Below, in pieces: positions 34,401 to 43,109 of a stretch of DNA of 64,000 bases. Every line of letters starts with the position of its first letter. The stretch's first letter is position 1. The notes below the pieces were generated by a model. It made no database searches. It worked only from the letters and a program-made list of their open reading frames with translations, and had not been told where the DNA came from. The position numbers and the translations under genes were made by a program. The stretch is taken from assembly GCF_014647415.1 (NCBI RefSeq), contig NZ_BMPD01000001.1, positions 124,001 to 188,000 on the forward strand. The letters run 5' to 3'. This DNA comes from Haloarcula sebkhae (lineage in GTDB: Archaea > Halobacteriota > Halobacteria > Halobacteriales > Haloarculaceae).

Positions 34401-34862
34401 ATGTTCGAAACGCACGTCGATACGCTGTATCTCTGGGTCGGCCTGGGGACAGTGAGCGTGGCCGTCCTCGGCGTCGTCGTCGGCCTCCCGACGACCGCAC
34501 CGCCGGACGCGACGGCAGCGGCCGCGACTATCGATGAGGTCACAACCAGCCCGCCCGGGTCCGTCGCACATCGACGACTCGTCGCTACAGAGTGGGCGTT
34601 CGATGGCCGTGAAATCCGTCTTCGCAACGACGGTGGGACAGCCACCGCACGACTGATTCGAACGGCTGTCCCGGCGCGGACCGAGCAGCTACAGTCTGTG
34701 GTCGACGGTGCGCGGCCGAAGGCGGTGTACGAATCACCAGCGGCGTTCCATCGAGATACCCGTCAGGCCCAGACTACAAACGACAGGTGGCGACCGGCTC
34801 CGGACCGGGTGACCGTCAGGCACGTCGCCTGGGGAGGGACCGATGTCACTATCGTCGGATAG
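34401..34862 (+). CDS. Anchored operon protein 1 (pseudopilin-like candidate)
   Basis: A 153-residue protein starting at ATG 34401. One membrane segment (LYLWVGLGTVSVAVLGVVVG, residues 9-28) is followed by a low-complexity Ala/Thr linker and a beta-rich external domain (EWAFDGREIRLRNDGGTATA, DRVTVRHVAWGGTDVTIVG). It has no charged prepilin-like stretch before the helix, so cleavage by a prepilin peptidase is uncertain. It may belong to the DUF7283 group (from memory). A weak TATA-like gap (gaatttaaatc) precedes it. The next gene overlaps by 20 nt. Confidence 0.7.
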   Translation: MFETHVDTLYLWVGLGTVSVAVLGVVVGLPTTAPPDATAAAATIDEVTTSPPGSVAHRRLVATEWAFDGREIRLRNDGGTATARLIRTAVPARTEQLQSVVDGARPKAVYESPAAFHRDTRQAQTTNDRWRPAPDRVTVRHVAWGGTDVTIVG

Positions 34863-35238
34863 GGCGACGACGGAACCGCTTGCCGCGCTCGTCGCTGTCT
34901 TCGCCGTCACGCTCGGCGTATCGCTGTATGCCGGCGTGGTCGACGAAGCGTTCGGAACCCTCGACGACGAGCGCAATATCGCCACGCCGACCGCCGATGC
35001 TGTGGAACAGCGGCTCTCGTCGGCCGGCGTCGTTCGGCCTGAGGAGGTCAATAGCGCGCTCGATGCGGTGCCAGCGAACTACCACGGGAACGCGACCATC
35101 ACATCGACGACCGGCGAGCGATGGAGCAGTGGGCAAAAGCCACCGAAGAGCGCCGACACCGAAACCAGAACGGTGAACGTGCGAGTCGGAGCGGGAGCAG
35201 TCCGTCGCGGAACGCTCACCGTGCGGGTGTGGCGATGA
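34843..35238 (+). CDS. Anchored operon protein 2 (pseudopilin-like)
   Basis: A 131-residue protein. The N-terminus MSLSSDRATTEPLAALVAVF has the arrangement of a prepilin: charged leader, small residue (DRA) and a hydrophobic helix with an acidic residue near its start (E11), then YAGVVDEAFGTLDDERN. The remaining part is a small beta-type domain with VNVRVGAGAVRRGTLTVRVW near the end. I infer a minor pseudopilin of the operon; possibly the DUF7285 group. It overlaps both neighbouring genes, by 20 and 4 nt. Confidence 0.72.
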   Translation: MSLSSDRATTEPLAALVAVFAVTLGVSLYAGVVDEAFGTLDDERNIATPTADAVEQRLSSAGVVRPEEVNSALDAVPANYHGNATITSTTGERWSSGQKPPKSADTETRTVNVRVGAGAVRRGTLTVRVWR

Positions 35239-36107
35239 ACAGGGCGATGAGTGCCGTCGCTGACGTGACGGTGTTCCTCCTGCTCGTCGGTGCTGCTGCG
35301 GGGACTCTCGTAAGCGGCGTCGGGGTCGAGAAGCCGGCGGCGACCACAAACCCTGCGGCTGACCAAGCGTCGACGCTGGCAACGAGTACCGCGAGCGTCG
35401 AGTACGATTTGCTCGTCCCACCGTCAGAGCACCGCAGGCCACCCGACCACGCCACGCGGCGGCAGCGGACGAGTCACGGGACCGTCGCAGAACTACTCGG
35501 TGAGGCGGCGATGAGCGGCGTCACCATTGACGGTGACCGGGTATCGAGCGCCGGCACGGACTTTGAGTCACGAGTCGCGGCGGCGACGCGTGATAGACTC
35601 CACAGCCAGGGGCATCGAACGACCGTCCGTGTCACCTGGGCACCGTATCGCGGTGCGCCAGTCAGCGGTGAGTACCGCGTCGGCGACCAGCCGCCGGGTA
35701 CTGTAGACGTTCGAGCGGCGACGGTAACCGTCCCGAGCGGGATGGAGAACGTCTCGGAGCCAGCCCGCGAAGCGGCGAGGACAAACGGCTACGACGGCGT
35801 GGCGACGGTCGTGGCTCGGAGCATCGTCGACGGGCTGTTCCCGCCGACGCAGTCGCGGTACGCCCTCCGTGGCGACTACCCCGCAGACGTGCTGCTGGCG
35901 ACGCGATACGAGCGCATGGCCGATCTGACAGGAACGAGCGTTGCTGTCGAACGACAGTCGACGGTCGAGATGAACCGCGACCTGACCGAGGCGCTCGCAG
36001 CGCGGCTTCGAACCGATATGCGGTCGCGGTACGACTCGCCGGCGGACGCTGCCAGCGCCGTTCGGGCGAGCCGCGTCCGCGTCACTGTCAGGACGTGGTC
36101 GCCGTGA
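35235..36107 (+). CDS. Anchored operon protein 3
   Basis: A 290-residue protein starting at ATG 35235, overlapping the previous stop by 4 nt. The N-terminus RAMSAVADVTVFLLLVGAAA is a signal anchor or pseudopilin-like helix; the rest is an extracellular domain rich in Thr, Ala and Arg, with an LLATRYERMADLTG helix and VRVTVRTWSP at the end. It may belong to the DUF7284 group (from memory). One N-glycosylation sequon (NVS) is seen. Function is inferred from the operon only. Confidence 0.7.
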   Translation: MNRAMSAVADVTVFLLLVGAAAGTLVSGVGVEKPAATTNPAADQASTLATSTASVEYDLLVPPSEHRRPPDHATRRQRTSHGTVAELLGEAAMSGVTIDGDRVSSAGTDFESRVAAATRDRLHSQGHRTTVRVTWAPYRGAPVSGEYRVGDQPPGTVDVRAATVTVPSGMENVSEPAREAARTNGYDGVATVVARSIVDGLFPPTQSRYALRGDYPADVLLATRYERMADLTGTSVAVERQSTVEMNRDLTEALAARLRTDMRSRYDSPADAASAVRASRVRVTVRTWSP

Positions 36108-39097
36108 GGGACGACACCCGTGGCCGAGTCCCCTTCGCGTTACTCGGCGTTCTCCTGCTGGTGAGCAGTCTCACGCTAGCCCCGACGTTCGTCACCAAAC
36201 CGGCTCCGAGCGAGACGGCGGTCGAACGGGCGCTGAATCAGGCCACGGCGGAGACACAGGTCGCCGTGCGGGACGGCGTCTCGACGGCTGGCCAGCAGGC
36301 AGCGGCGAATCCGGTCGTCACGCCGGCCGATACACCGGCTGGCCGGGTCCTGAACGACTCGACGGCGTTCCGGGATTCGCTCAGAATCCGTGCCTATCTC
36401 CGGGTCGCCGACCGGCTGGAGCGCGTCTCCGGTCGAAGCGGTGACGTGACTGTGACCGCCAGCCTGCCAGCGGTTTCTAACGTAACCGACCTCCGAACAG
36501 CGAAACACCGTGTCTCGGTCGAACGCGCTGGGCCGAACGAAACCGCGATGCGAGCCGCAGTCGAGAATGTCACTCTGACGGTCCGGCGCAACGGAGCAGT
36601 GGTCTCGACGCGGCGCATTTCGCCGACTGTCGTCGTCCCGACACAGGCGCTCATGCTCCACGATCAAGTGTCGACCTACCAGACGCGTCTGAACAACGGT
36701 CTAGACAGGCCGGGACTGAGCCGGCGGATGACAGCCCGGCTGTACCCGATGGCATGGGCGAGAGGCTACGCGCAATACGGCGGCGCTGGCATCGAAAACG
36801 TCGTCGCAAACCGGCACGTCTCGCTGGCGACGAACGGCGCCCTGCTCGGCGTCCAGCGGTCGACCTTCGGACGGAGCGACCCGGCTGGTCGCCGTGCGCT
36901 GAAAGAGACAACAGCGGTGACTGGGATCAAAGACATCATTCGGGGCAGCAGGGGAGCTGCTGTCTCCAGCGACGTGGTCGGCCAAGCCCAGTACAAGCCG
37001 ATCAGTGAGACACCGCCGCGTCCGAAATCCACAACGGGTCCGAGCTCGACCGATTCGATGACCGTCGGCGTCAACGAGACAGCCGACACTGCGTTCCGGT
37101 CAGTCACCGAGCCGTCAGCCCTCAACGAGACGCTCAAAGACGCATACACGGTCGAGGTAGCGCTGGAAACCGACAAGCATCGACTGGGCGGGGGGCCGCC
37201 GGGGACGCCGCCGACGCCGGGCACCGGGTGGACACTGGTCGCCGACCGGACGACCACCGCTACGGAGGCAGTTGGGAACGCCAGCGGTCGCGTCGCAACG
37301 CCGGACGGCTGGCACACCTTGGAGACGTTTAGTCGTACTGTCGAGCGCCAGTACACACGGACCGCCGTCTGGCAGAACGGGTCGATACGTCAGCGCACGA
37401 CTACCACAAGCACCGCGCGCTATCGCGTGACCGTCGCCGTCGTCGGCCGCCATCACGGCCGTTCACCGGCACCGAACCGCTCGATTCGGACCGCACACGA
37501 CGCCAGCCCGAGTCCGCTGAACGGGTCGAACCTCGCCGACGTGGAACCGAAAGCGATGGACACGCTCGTCGGCCACACCGGGGGGCGAGACGGGACCGCT
37601 GAGCGAGTCATCGACGACAGCCTCAGCCGGACGGAGGCGACGGTGACGGCCAACCGACCGCCAGAACTGCACGACTGGGTGTATCGGGACCTGATGGACC
37701 TACGGGCGTCAGTCCGCAACACGACCGTCACCGTCGAGCGTGGACACGTCGGGACCTTCGAAACGAATCCCCCGCAGGAACTCCGAGAACGAGTCGCGAA
37801 ACGTCGTGCAACCCTTGCGGCCGTGCCGGACACCTACGACAGCGCGGCACAGAAGGCACGCGTCGCGGCCCGGCTGACCTATTTGAATGCGGTGTCTGCG
37901 GAGTTGAATAGCCAGGCCGCGGCGCGTGACAGCAACCGAGAGCGAGTCGATACACAGCTATCGGAACATACCGACGGGTCGCTGCGTACCCTCCGGAAAG
38001 GGTTAACGGCGCGGGAGACGCCCATTCCGCGCTCGCGTCCGGTGCCAGTCGGTCCGGCCGGGCCCGTCAGAACGCGGGTCGATGCGCAGACACCGTATCT
38101 GACGCTGGCCGAGCTAAACGAAAGCCGGTATCGCGCGCTGGATGGGAGCGAGCATCCGCTGGTGGCGCGGAACGCGAACGTGTTCACAGTCCCCTACGGC
38201 GACGCCGCTGACGCCGTCGTTGGCGGTGCGTTCGAGAGTGGTGACAGGGTACGCCTCGCAACGGCAGCGAACATACTCGCGGCCGCGAACGAAACCCTCG
38301 AAGCGGAGTCGAACGCCACGCTGGCTTCGGAACGCAACGCACTCCAGCGGGAGGTCGAGGCGGCCAACAGGGAGATGACGACGACACTCTGGCTGGCAGT
38401 CTCTCAGCACACCGAGGCTAAACAGGGCGAGAGCAAGGCTATTGTCACTGAAGCGATGTCGCCGTGGGAAACATCGGCGGCCCGAGCACTGGCCCTGACC
38501 AACGGCTCCGCTCAGGAACGGGTCGCCCGCGTCGCCGGTACCCGACTGAACCTTACGCGGGTCGAACGCGACCGCCTCCGCCTGCGACTGCTCTCGGTCG
38601 ATACACCGGCGACCAGACCGACGCTGGGGTCCACGAACGGGACAGCCTCTGCGGTGCGGTCCGTGGCGAAATCCGAACTGAGCAGCGCCCTGGCAAGTGC
38701 CGGTGAACAGAAGGCTCAGCAGTTCGCGAAGAAGCGGCTTGGGACGGACAGGCTCCCGGCAGGTCTCCCGCTGGCACCACCAGTCGCCCCCTGGTACGCG
38801 ACAGCGAACATCTGGTGGGTGACTGTCGAAGGCGAGTACGCACGGTTCGCCGTCTCCGCGAGCCACGGCCCGCCGAGCGAACCCGGCGCGCAGACCACCT
38901 ACGCACGCGACGGCCACGACGTCACGCTCGACGTTGACGACGATCAAAAGGCCGAACGACTGGGTACCGCCGACCGCGTCTCGTTCCGAGCCGATACTGG
39001 CGTTGTCGTCGTCGTGCCACCCAAACCGCGCGGAGTCGGTGATAAGGGCGGCAATGCCGTGGAGGAATCCAGTGGGTGGCCGGACGCAGGTTCCTGA
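36104..39097 (+). CDS. Giant anchored operon protein, about 1,000 aa
   Basis: 997 residues from the GTG at 36104 (4 nt GTGA overlap); a GTG at 36095 is also in frame. After a short basic leader the N-terminus is RGRVPFALLGVLLLVSSLTL, a hydrophobic helix with a prepilin-like feel. The rest is a long external domain, mixed alpha/beta, with coiled-coil stretches around residues 735-800 and at least 15 N-x-S/T sequons. Near the C-terminus LPLAPPVAPWYATANIWWVT precedes a beta-rich part and a Lys/Pro-rich tail. I infer a tip, adhesin or stalk protein of the pilus-like system; possibly DUF7286. Confidence 0.75.
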   Translation: MRDDTRGRVPFALLGVLLLVSSLTLAPTFVTKPAPSETAVERALNQATAETQVAVRDGVSTAGQQAAANPVVTPADTPAGRVLNDSTAFRDSLRIRAYLRVADRLERVSGRSGDVTVTASLPAVSNVTDLRTAKHRVSVERAGPNETAMRAAVENVTLTVRRNGAVVSTRRISPTVVVPTQALMLHDQVSTYQTRLNNGLDRPGLSRRMTARLYPMAWARGYAQYGGAGIENVVANRHVSLATNGALLGVQRSTFGRSDPAGRRALKETTAVTGIKDIIRGSRGAAVSSDVVGQAQYKPISETPPRPKSTTGPSSTDSMTVGVNETADTAFRSVTEPSALNETLKDAYTVEVALETDKHRLGGGPPGTPPTPGTGWTLVADRTTTATEAVGNASGRVATPDGWHTLETFSRTVERQYTRTAVWQNGSIRQRTTTTSTARYRVTVAVVGRHHGRSPAPNRSIRTAHDASPSPLNGSNLADVEPKAMDTLVGHTGGRDGTAERVIDDSLSRTEATVTANRPPELHDWVYRDLMDLRASVRNTTVTVERGHVGTFETNPPQELRERVAKRRATLAAVPDTYDSAAQKARVAARLTYLNAVSAELNSQAAARDSNRERVDTQLSEHTDGSLRTLRKGLTARETPIPRSRPVPVGPAGPVRTRVDAQTPYLTLAELNESRYRALDGSEHPLVARNANVFTVPYGDAADAVVGGAFESGDRVRLATAANILAAANETLEAESNATLASERNALQREVEAANREMTTTLWLAVSQHTEAKQGESKAIVTEAMSPWETSAARALALTNGSAQERVARVAGTRLNLTRVERDRLRLRLLSVDTPATRPTLGSTNGTASAVRSVAKSELSSALASAGEQKAQQFAKKRLGTDRLPAGLPLAPPVAPWYATANIWWVTVEGEYARFAVSASHGPPSEPGAQTTYARDGHDVTLDVDDDQKAERLGTADRVSFRADTGVVVVVPPKPRGVGDKGGNAVEESSGWPDAGS

Positions 39098-39147
39098 ATC
39101 CGGGCCGCATGACCGAAGTAAAATACCCCGGGGCCATACCGATGCCC

Positions 39148-39576
39148 ATGCTTCGAGGCGAGTTTCCAGACGCGGGCGAGCAGTCCTCCGAGGAGTTACT
39201 GGCGGCCTACAGCACCGTGCTGGCCGAAACGGTCGAGACAGTCGGCGTCGAGGAAATCGTCGCCGAGACCGGTCTCGATCAAGCGACGGTGACAGCGTTC
39301 GCCGACGGCGATATCGCCGACCGGACGCTCGATGAGGCGGTCGCCGTACTGGCGACCGGGCCGAACCGGCCGGATGCGGACGCACTACAGGCCGAAGCGC
39401 AGGACATCCTCCTGATGGGGATGACGACGGCTGTGATGGACGTAGAATCGCTGGCTTCTGGCATCGACGACGAACTGGAGCCGAAGGAAATCCAGCAGAA
39501 GATCGAAGGCCGCTACCCGGTGACGCTGGCCGAGTACGCCCTCCTGCACAGCCATATCGAGGGGGAAAAGCGGTGA
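39148..39576 (+). CDS. Haloarchaeal DUF5791-like protein
   Basis: A 142-residue helical protein from the ATG at 39148 (MLRGEFPDAGEQSSEELLAA). In-frame ATGs at 39109 and 39142 are possible; 39148 is preferred because a TATA-like aaaataccc lies about 24 nt before it. The core ETVGVEEIVAETGLDQATVT and FADGDIADRTLDEAVAVLAT suggest an HTH-like or all-helical domain of the DUF5791 type, known mainly in haloarchaea. It ends with a 4 nt overlap of the epimerase gene, so the two are cotranscribed. Function is unknown. Confidence 0.7.
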   Translation: MLRGEFPDAGEQSSEELLAAYSTVLAETVETVGVEEIVAETGLDQATVTAFADGDIADRTLDEAVAVLATGPNRPDADALQAEAQDILLMGMTTAVMDVESLASGIDDELEPKEIQQKIEGRYPVTLAEYALLHSHIEGEKR

Positions 39577-40463
39577 CGGAGCGCGTCGCCATTCTGGGCT
39601 GTGGCTACGTCGGCCTCGAACTCGGGCGGCAGTTGCAGGACGACTACGAGGTCGTTGGCGTTCGCCGGTCCGACGACGGTATCGCGGCTATCGAGGACGC
39701 CGGCTTCGAGGCGGTCCGGGCCGACGTAACCGACGCCGAGTCGCTGTCTGCGGTGCCGGACACCGACTGGCTCGTCTTCGCCGCAAGCTCTGGCGGGCGG
39801 GGAGCCGAGGCCGCCCGCGAGGTGTACGTCGAGGGACTCCGGACGGCTATCGACCACTTCTGGTCGCGAGCCGACCCGCCCGAGCGGCTGGTCTACACCT
39901 CCAGTACCGGCGTCTACGGCGACCACGACGGCGCGTGGGTCGACGAGGAGACGCCGCTGGACCCACAGACCGAGAAGACCGAAGTGCTGGCCGAAGCGGA
40001 GCGGGTCGCCCGCGAGCGTCCCGTGGAACACGGCGGCCACGGTTCGGTCGCCCGCTTTGCCGGCCTGTACGGCCCGGACCGCTACCGACTGGAGCGGTAT
40101 CTGGAGGGGCCGGTGACGGCCGGCTACCTGAACATGGTCCACCGGGCCGACGCGGCCGGGGCCGTGCGCCACCTGTTGACTGAGGACCACTGTGACGAAG
40201 TCGTGCTGGTCGTCGACGATGAACCCGTCGAGAAGTGGGCCTTTGCCGACTGGCTGGCCGAACAGTGTGACGTCCCGTTCCCGCCGAAACAGACGACCGA
40301 GGAACGACTCGCCGACGATAGCCTCTCAGAGACCGCAAAGCGCCGTATTCAGACGAGCAAGCGATGCTCGAACGACCGGCTCCGGGAACTCGGGTATACA
40401 TTCGAGTACCCGACGTTCCGGGAGGGGTACCGCGACGCCGTCCGAGAATACCGGCAAAATTAG
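39573..40463 (+). CDS. NAD-dependent epimerase/dehydratase (SDR)
   Basis: A 296-residue extended SDR starting with GTG at 39573. The nucleotide site is VAILGCGYVGLELGRQL (GxGxxG, residues about 5-21), and the conserved strand RLVYTSSTGVYGDHDG contains the Ser/Tyr region (YxxxK is not clear). GLYGPDRYRLERYLEGP and LNMVHRADAAGAV are typical of the family. It resembles the YeeZ/AT-type SDR rather than a UDP-sugar epimerase. The substrate is not known. Translationally coupled to the DUF5791 gene. Confidence 0.78.
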   Translation: MTERVAILGCGYVGLELGRQLQDDYEVVGVRRSDDGIAAIEDAGFEAVRADVTDAESLSAVPDTDWLVFAASSGGRGAEAAREVYVEGLRTAIDHFWSRADPPERLVYTSSTGVYGDHDGAWVDEETPLDPQTEKTEVLAEAERVARERPVEHGGHGSVARFAGLYGPDRYRLERYLEGPVTAGYLNMVHRADAAGAVRHLLTEDHCDEVVLVVDDEPVEKWAFADWLAEQCDVPFPPKQTTEERLADDSLSETAKRRIQTSKRCSNDRLRELGYTFEYPTFREGYRDAVREYRQN

Positions 40464-40476
40464 CTGTATAAGGGGC

Positions 40477-40487
40477 GAACTTTATTA
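40477..40487 (+). promoter_or_regulatory. TATA box for DHH phosphoesterase
   Basis: gaactttatta lies about 28-30 nt before the ATG at 40513, consistent with a leaderless transcript. Confidence 0.5.
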
Positions 40488-40512
40488 CTGATAGGCTGGC
40501 GAACTGCGTGGT

Positions 40513-41697
40513 ATGACACGCGTTGCCGGCGGCGGACTCCAGATCGACGCCGCCGCGGCGTTCGCTAGCGAGAATCCCCTGCTGATCGCTGGTGTCGCTG
40601 TAGCCCTCCTCGTCTTTCTCGGCGCTGGCGTCTGGCTACGTCGGTATCTCAGCCGAACGCCCGGCGAGCGGCTGCGTCGGACGCTGACCGGCTACGACCG
40701 GATCGCGGTGTTGATGCACCCGAACCCGGACCCGGACGCGATGGCCTCTGCCCTGGCCGTCAACCAACTCGTCGCCGGCACCGATACGTCGGCGTCGCTG
40801 CTGTACCCCGGAGAGATACGCCGCCCGGAAAACCGGGCCTTCCAAACAGTGCTGGATCTGGATTTCGACCATATCGAAACTGTCGAAGACATCGACGGCG
40901 AGGCGGTCGTCCTCGTCGACCACAACACGGCACGCGGCTTCCCCGGTGCCGAGGAGGTCGAGCCAGTCGCCGTCATCGACCACCATCCCGGCAACGGCAG
41001 CGGGGATGAGTTCACCGACATCCGGTCCGACTACGGGGCCTGTGCGACCATCTTCGCGAGCTACTTCAATCAGTTAGAATTCGAGTTCAGCGACACACAG
41101 GGGAACGGGGGTATCGATATCGACGCTGCACCGGCAGAAACCGTCCCCTGTGCGCTGGCAACAGGGCTGATATACGGTATCCAGTCGGACACCCGGTCGC
41201 TGACCAACGGCTGTAAGTCCGAGGACTTCGCGGCTGCCGCGTACCTCTACGACGGGATGGACAGCGACCTGCTCAACCGCATCGCGAACCCGCAGGTCGA
41301 CGCGGAAGTGCTCGACGTGAAATCCCGGGCTATCAGGAAACGAGAGGTGCGAGCGCCCTACGCGTTCAGCGATGTGGGCGAGGTGTCGAACACGGACGCG
41401 ATTCCACAGGCAGCAGACGAACTTGAGACGTTAGAGGGTGTCTCCGCGGTCGTCGTCGTGGGCGAGAAGGAGGGCACCATGCGTATCGCCGGGCGCTCCC
41501 GGGACGACCGCGTCCACATCGGGCGGGCGATAGAGGCCGTCGTCGACGACATCCCGATGGCAGAGGGTGGCGGCCACGCGCGAATGGGCGGTGGCAAGGT
41601 CCCGGTCGAGCACATGGCCGGCCTCGGTCCCAGTGACGGCGTCTCCCGGGAGGACTTCCGCGAACGGGTGTTCGACGCGATGAGTGGCGAGCTGTAG
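40513..41697 (+). CDS. Membrane-anchored DHH-DHHA1 phosphoesterase
   Basis: A 394-residue protein. One membrane segment (PLLIAGVAVALLVFLGAGVW, residues 22-41) is followed by a DHH domain: MHPNPDPDAMASA (residues 68-80), VVLVDHNTARG and VIDHHPGNG carry the metal-binding Asp and His residues. A DHHA1 domain with the glycine-rich GGGHARMGGGKVP lies at the C-terminus. DHH-DHHA1 enzymes include oligoribonuclease (NrnA) and cyclic-di-AMP phosphodiesterases (GdpP). It lacks PAS, GGDEF or TrkA domains. I infer c-di-AMP or nanoRNA hydrolysis near the membrane; the substrate is uncertain. Confidence 0.82.
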   Translation: MTRVAGGGLQIDAAAAFASENPLLIAGVAVALLVFLGAGVWLRRYLSRTPGERLRRTLTGYDRIAVLMHPNPDPDAMASALAVNQLVAGTDTSASLLYPGEIRRPENRAFQTVLDLDFDHIETVEDIDGEAVVLVDHNTARGFPGAEEVEPVAVIDHHPGNGSGDEFTDIRSDYGACATIFASYFNQLEFEFSDTQGNGGIDIDAAPAETVPCALATGLIYGIQSDTRSLTNGCKSEDFAAAAYLYDGMDSDLLNRIANPQVDAEVLDVKSRAIRKREVRAPYAFSDVGEVSNTDAIPQAADELETLEGVSAVVVVGEKEGTMRIAGRSRDDRVHIGRAIEAVVDDIPMAEGGGHARMGGGKVPVEHMAGLGPSDGVSREDFRERVFDAMSGEL

Positions 41698-41769
41698 CGA
41701 GCGACTGGAACGCCCTCGTCGATTCCAGTGAATCTCTGTCCTTTTGTCACTGCCCGACCAACGGCCGGT

Positions 41770-42855
41770 ATGGCCACACGGGAGGCGACCTGGGCGTACC
41801 GAGACGACCACGACGAGTTCGCGCGCACGTTCTACCGCCGATTCGGTGACGGCGTCGTCTCCAGTATCGGCATCGGCACGTATCTGGGCGACCCGACCGA
41901 CGTGCGGGATGCGAGCTATCACGACGCTATCGTCACAGCGCTCGAATCCGGCATCAACGTCGTCGACACGGCGATAAACTACCGCCATCAGCGCTCCGAG
42001 CGCGTCGTCGGCGATGCCGTCGCGGACGCGGAGGTAGACCGGGAGGCAATCGCTGTTGCGACGAAAGGCGGGTTCATCCCATTTGACGGGGAACGCCCAG
42101 CAGATCCTGGCGCGTTCGTCCAGTCAGAGTACCTCGACACCGGCATCGTCGACCGCGACGACCTCGTTGCGGGCCAGCACTGCATCGCACCCGACTACAT
42201 CGACGACCAGGTCGACCGGTCGCTGACGAACCTCGGGCTGGACACCATCGATCTCTACTACGTCCACAACCCGGAGACGCAACTGAAATCCAAGTCCCGT
42301 GAGGCAGTGTACGACCAGCTAGAGGCGACCTTCGAGCAACTGGAGGAGCGAGCGGCGGCTGGCGACATCAAACACTACGGCGTCGCGACGTGGGAGGCGT
42401 TCCGCGTGCCCGCCGACCACGACAGTTACCTCTCGCTGCCGGAAGTCGTCGAGCGCGCCCGTGCCGCGGCAGAGACGGTCGGCAACGCGGCGACGCATCT
42501 CCGCGCGATTCAGTTGCCGTTCAACGTCGCGATGGCCGACGCGTTCACTGTCGAGTCCCACGACGGCGCGGAGGGGCCGCAATCGGCGCTGTGGTTCGCT
42601 CACGAGGCCGGGCTAGACGTGTTCACCAGCGCCTCCATCATGCAGGGCAAGCTGGCCGCGGAAGTCCCGGACGACGTGGCGGCGAAGCTCTCGGGTGAGA
42701 CGAGCGCACAGCGCGCCATCAACTTCGCGCGCAGCGCGCCGGGCGTGACCTGCTCGCTGGTCGGGACGGGCTCGGTCGAGCACGCCCGCGAAAACGTCGA
42801 TGCGGGCCGATACGAACCGCTCGGTGCCGATGCGTTCGACGCCGTCTTCGAGTAG
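41770..42855 (+). CDS. Aldo/keto reductase
   Basis: A 361-residue protein starting at ATG 41770. The AKR catalytic residues are visible: NVVDTAINYRHQRSERVVGD (Asp, Tyr), VATKGGFIP (Lys) and LYYVHNPETQ (His). The C-terminal cofactor-binding region is QRAINFARSAPGVTCSLVGT. The enzyme reduces carbonyl groups with NADPH in the cytoplasm; the substrate is unknown. It is convergent with the small zinc-finger gene at 42856, whose stop codon directly follows. Confidence 0.85.
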   Translation: MATREATWAYRDDHDEFARTFYRRFGDGVVSSIGIGTYLGDPTDVRDASYHDAIVTALESGINVVDTAINYRHQRSERVVGDAVADAEVDREAIAVATKGGFIPFDGERPADPGAFVQSEYLDTGIVDRDDLVAGQHCIAPDYIDDQVDRSLTNLGLDTIDLYYVHNPETQLKSKSREAVYDQLEATFEQLEERAAAGDIKHYGVATWEAFRVPADHDSYLSLPEVVERARAAAETVGNAATHLRAIQLPFNVAMADAFTVESHDGAEGPQSALWFAHEAGLDVFTSASIMQGKLAAEVPDDVAAKLSGETSAQRAINFARSAPGVTCSLVGTGSVEHARENVDAGRYEPLGADAFDAVFE

Positions 42856-43026
42856 CTAGCTGAGTTCCTTCCACTTGCCGTCGCACTCGGGGCAGACGCG
42901 CACTTTCCCGACCTCGTCCGGGTCGTTCTCCGTCGCGAGCGGCTCGTCACAACTGGTACAGGAGAGCCGTCCGTAGTTGTCCTTCTCGACGTCGCCGGCC
43001 CGGAGGGCCTTCCTCACTGAGTCCAT
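42856..43026 (-). CDS. HVO_0758-type small zinc finger protein
   Basis: A 56-residue protein, MDSVRKALRAGDVEKDNYGR at its start, with two Cys pairs: LSCTSCDEPL (C23, C26) and VCPECDG (C45, C48), a compact C2C2 zinc finger. The pattern VRKxLRxGxxEKDxYGRLSC and DPDEV, CP-x-C matches the haloarchaeal HVO_0758 family of micro-proteins. Its role is unknown, probably in protein or nucleic-acid contact. It ends directly against the aldo/keto reductase stop. Confidence 0.8.
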   Translation of the reverse strand: MDSVRKALRAGDVEKDNYGRLSCTSCDEPLATENDPDEVGKVRVCPECDGKWKELS

Positions 43027-43109
43027 ACCTGCCAGTGTGCTACCCGCGTGTAAAAACCCCGTGGCGGCGTTCCGGAACGTTGTTCAGGTTTTCCGATCTA
43101 TCACCAGTC

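Noticed and set aside
38114-39592. 492-codon minus-strand open frame opposite the giant anchored protein
   Set aside because: Arg/Pro/Ser-rich shadow sequence; it crosses the boundaries of three plus-strand genes, which overlap in a consistent operon.
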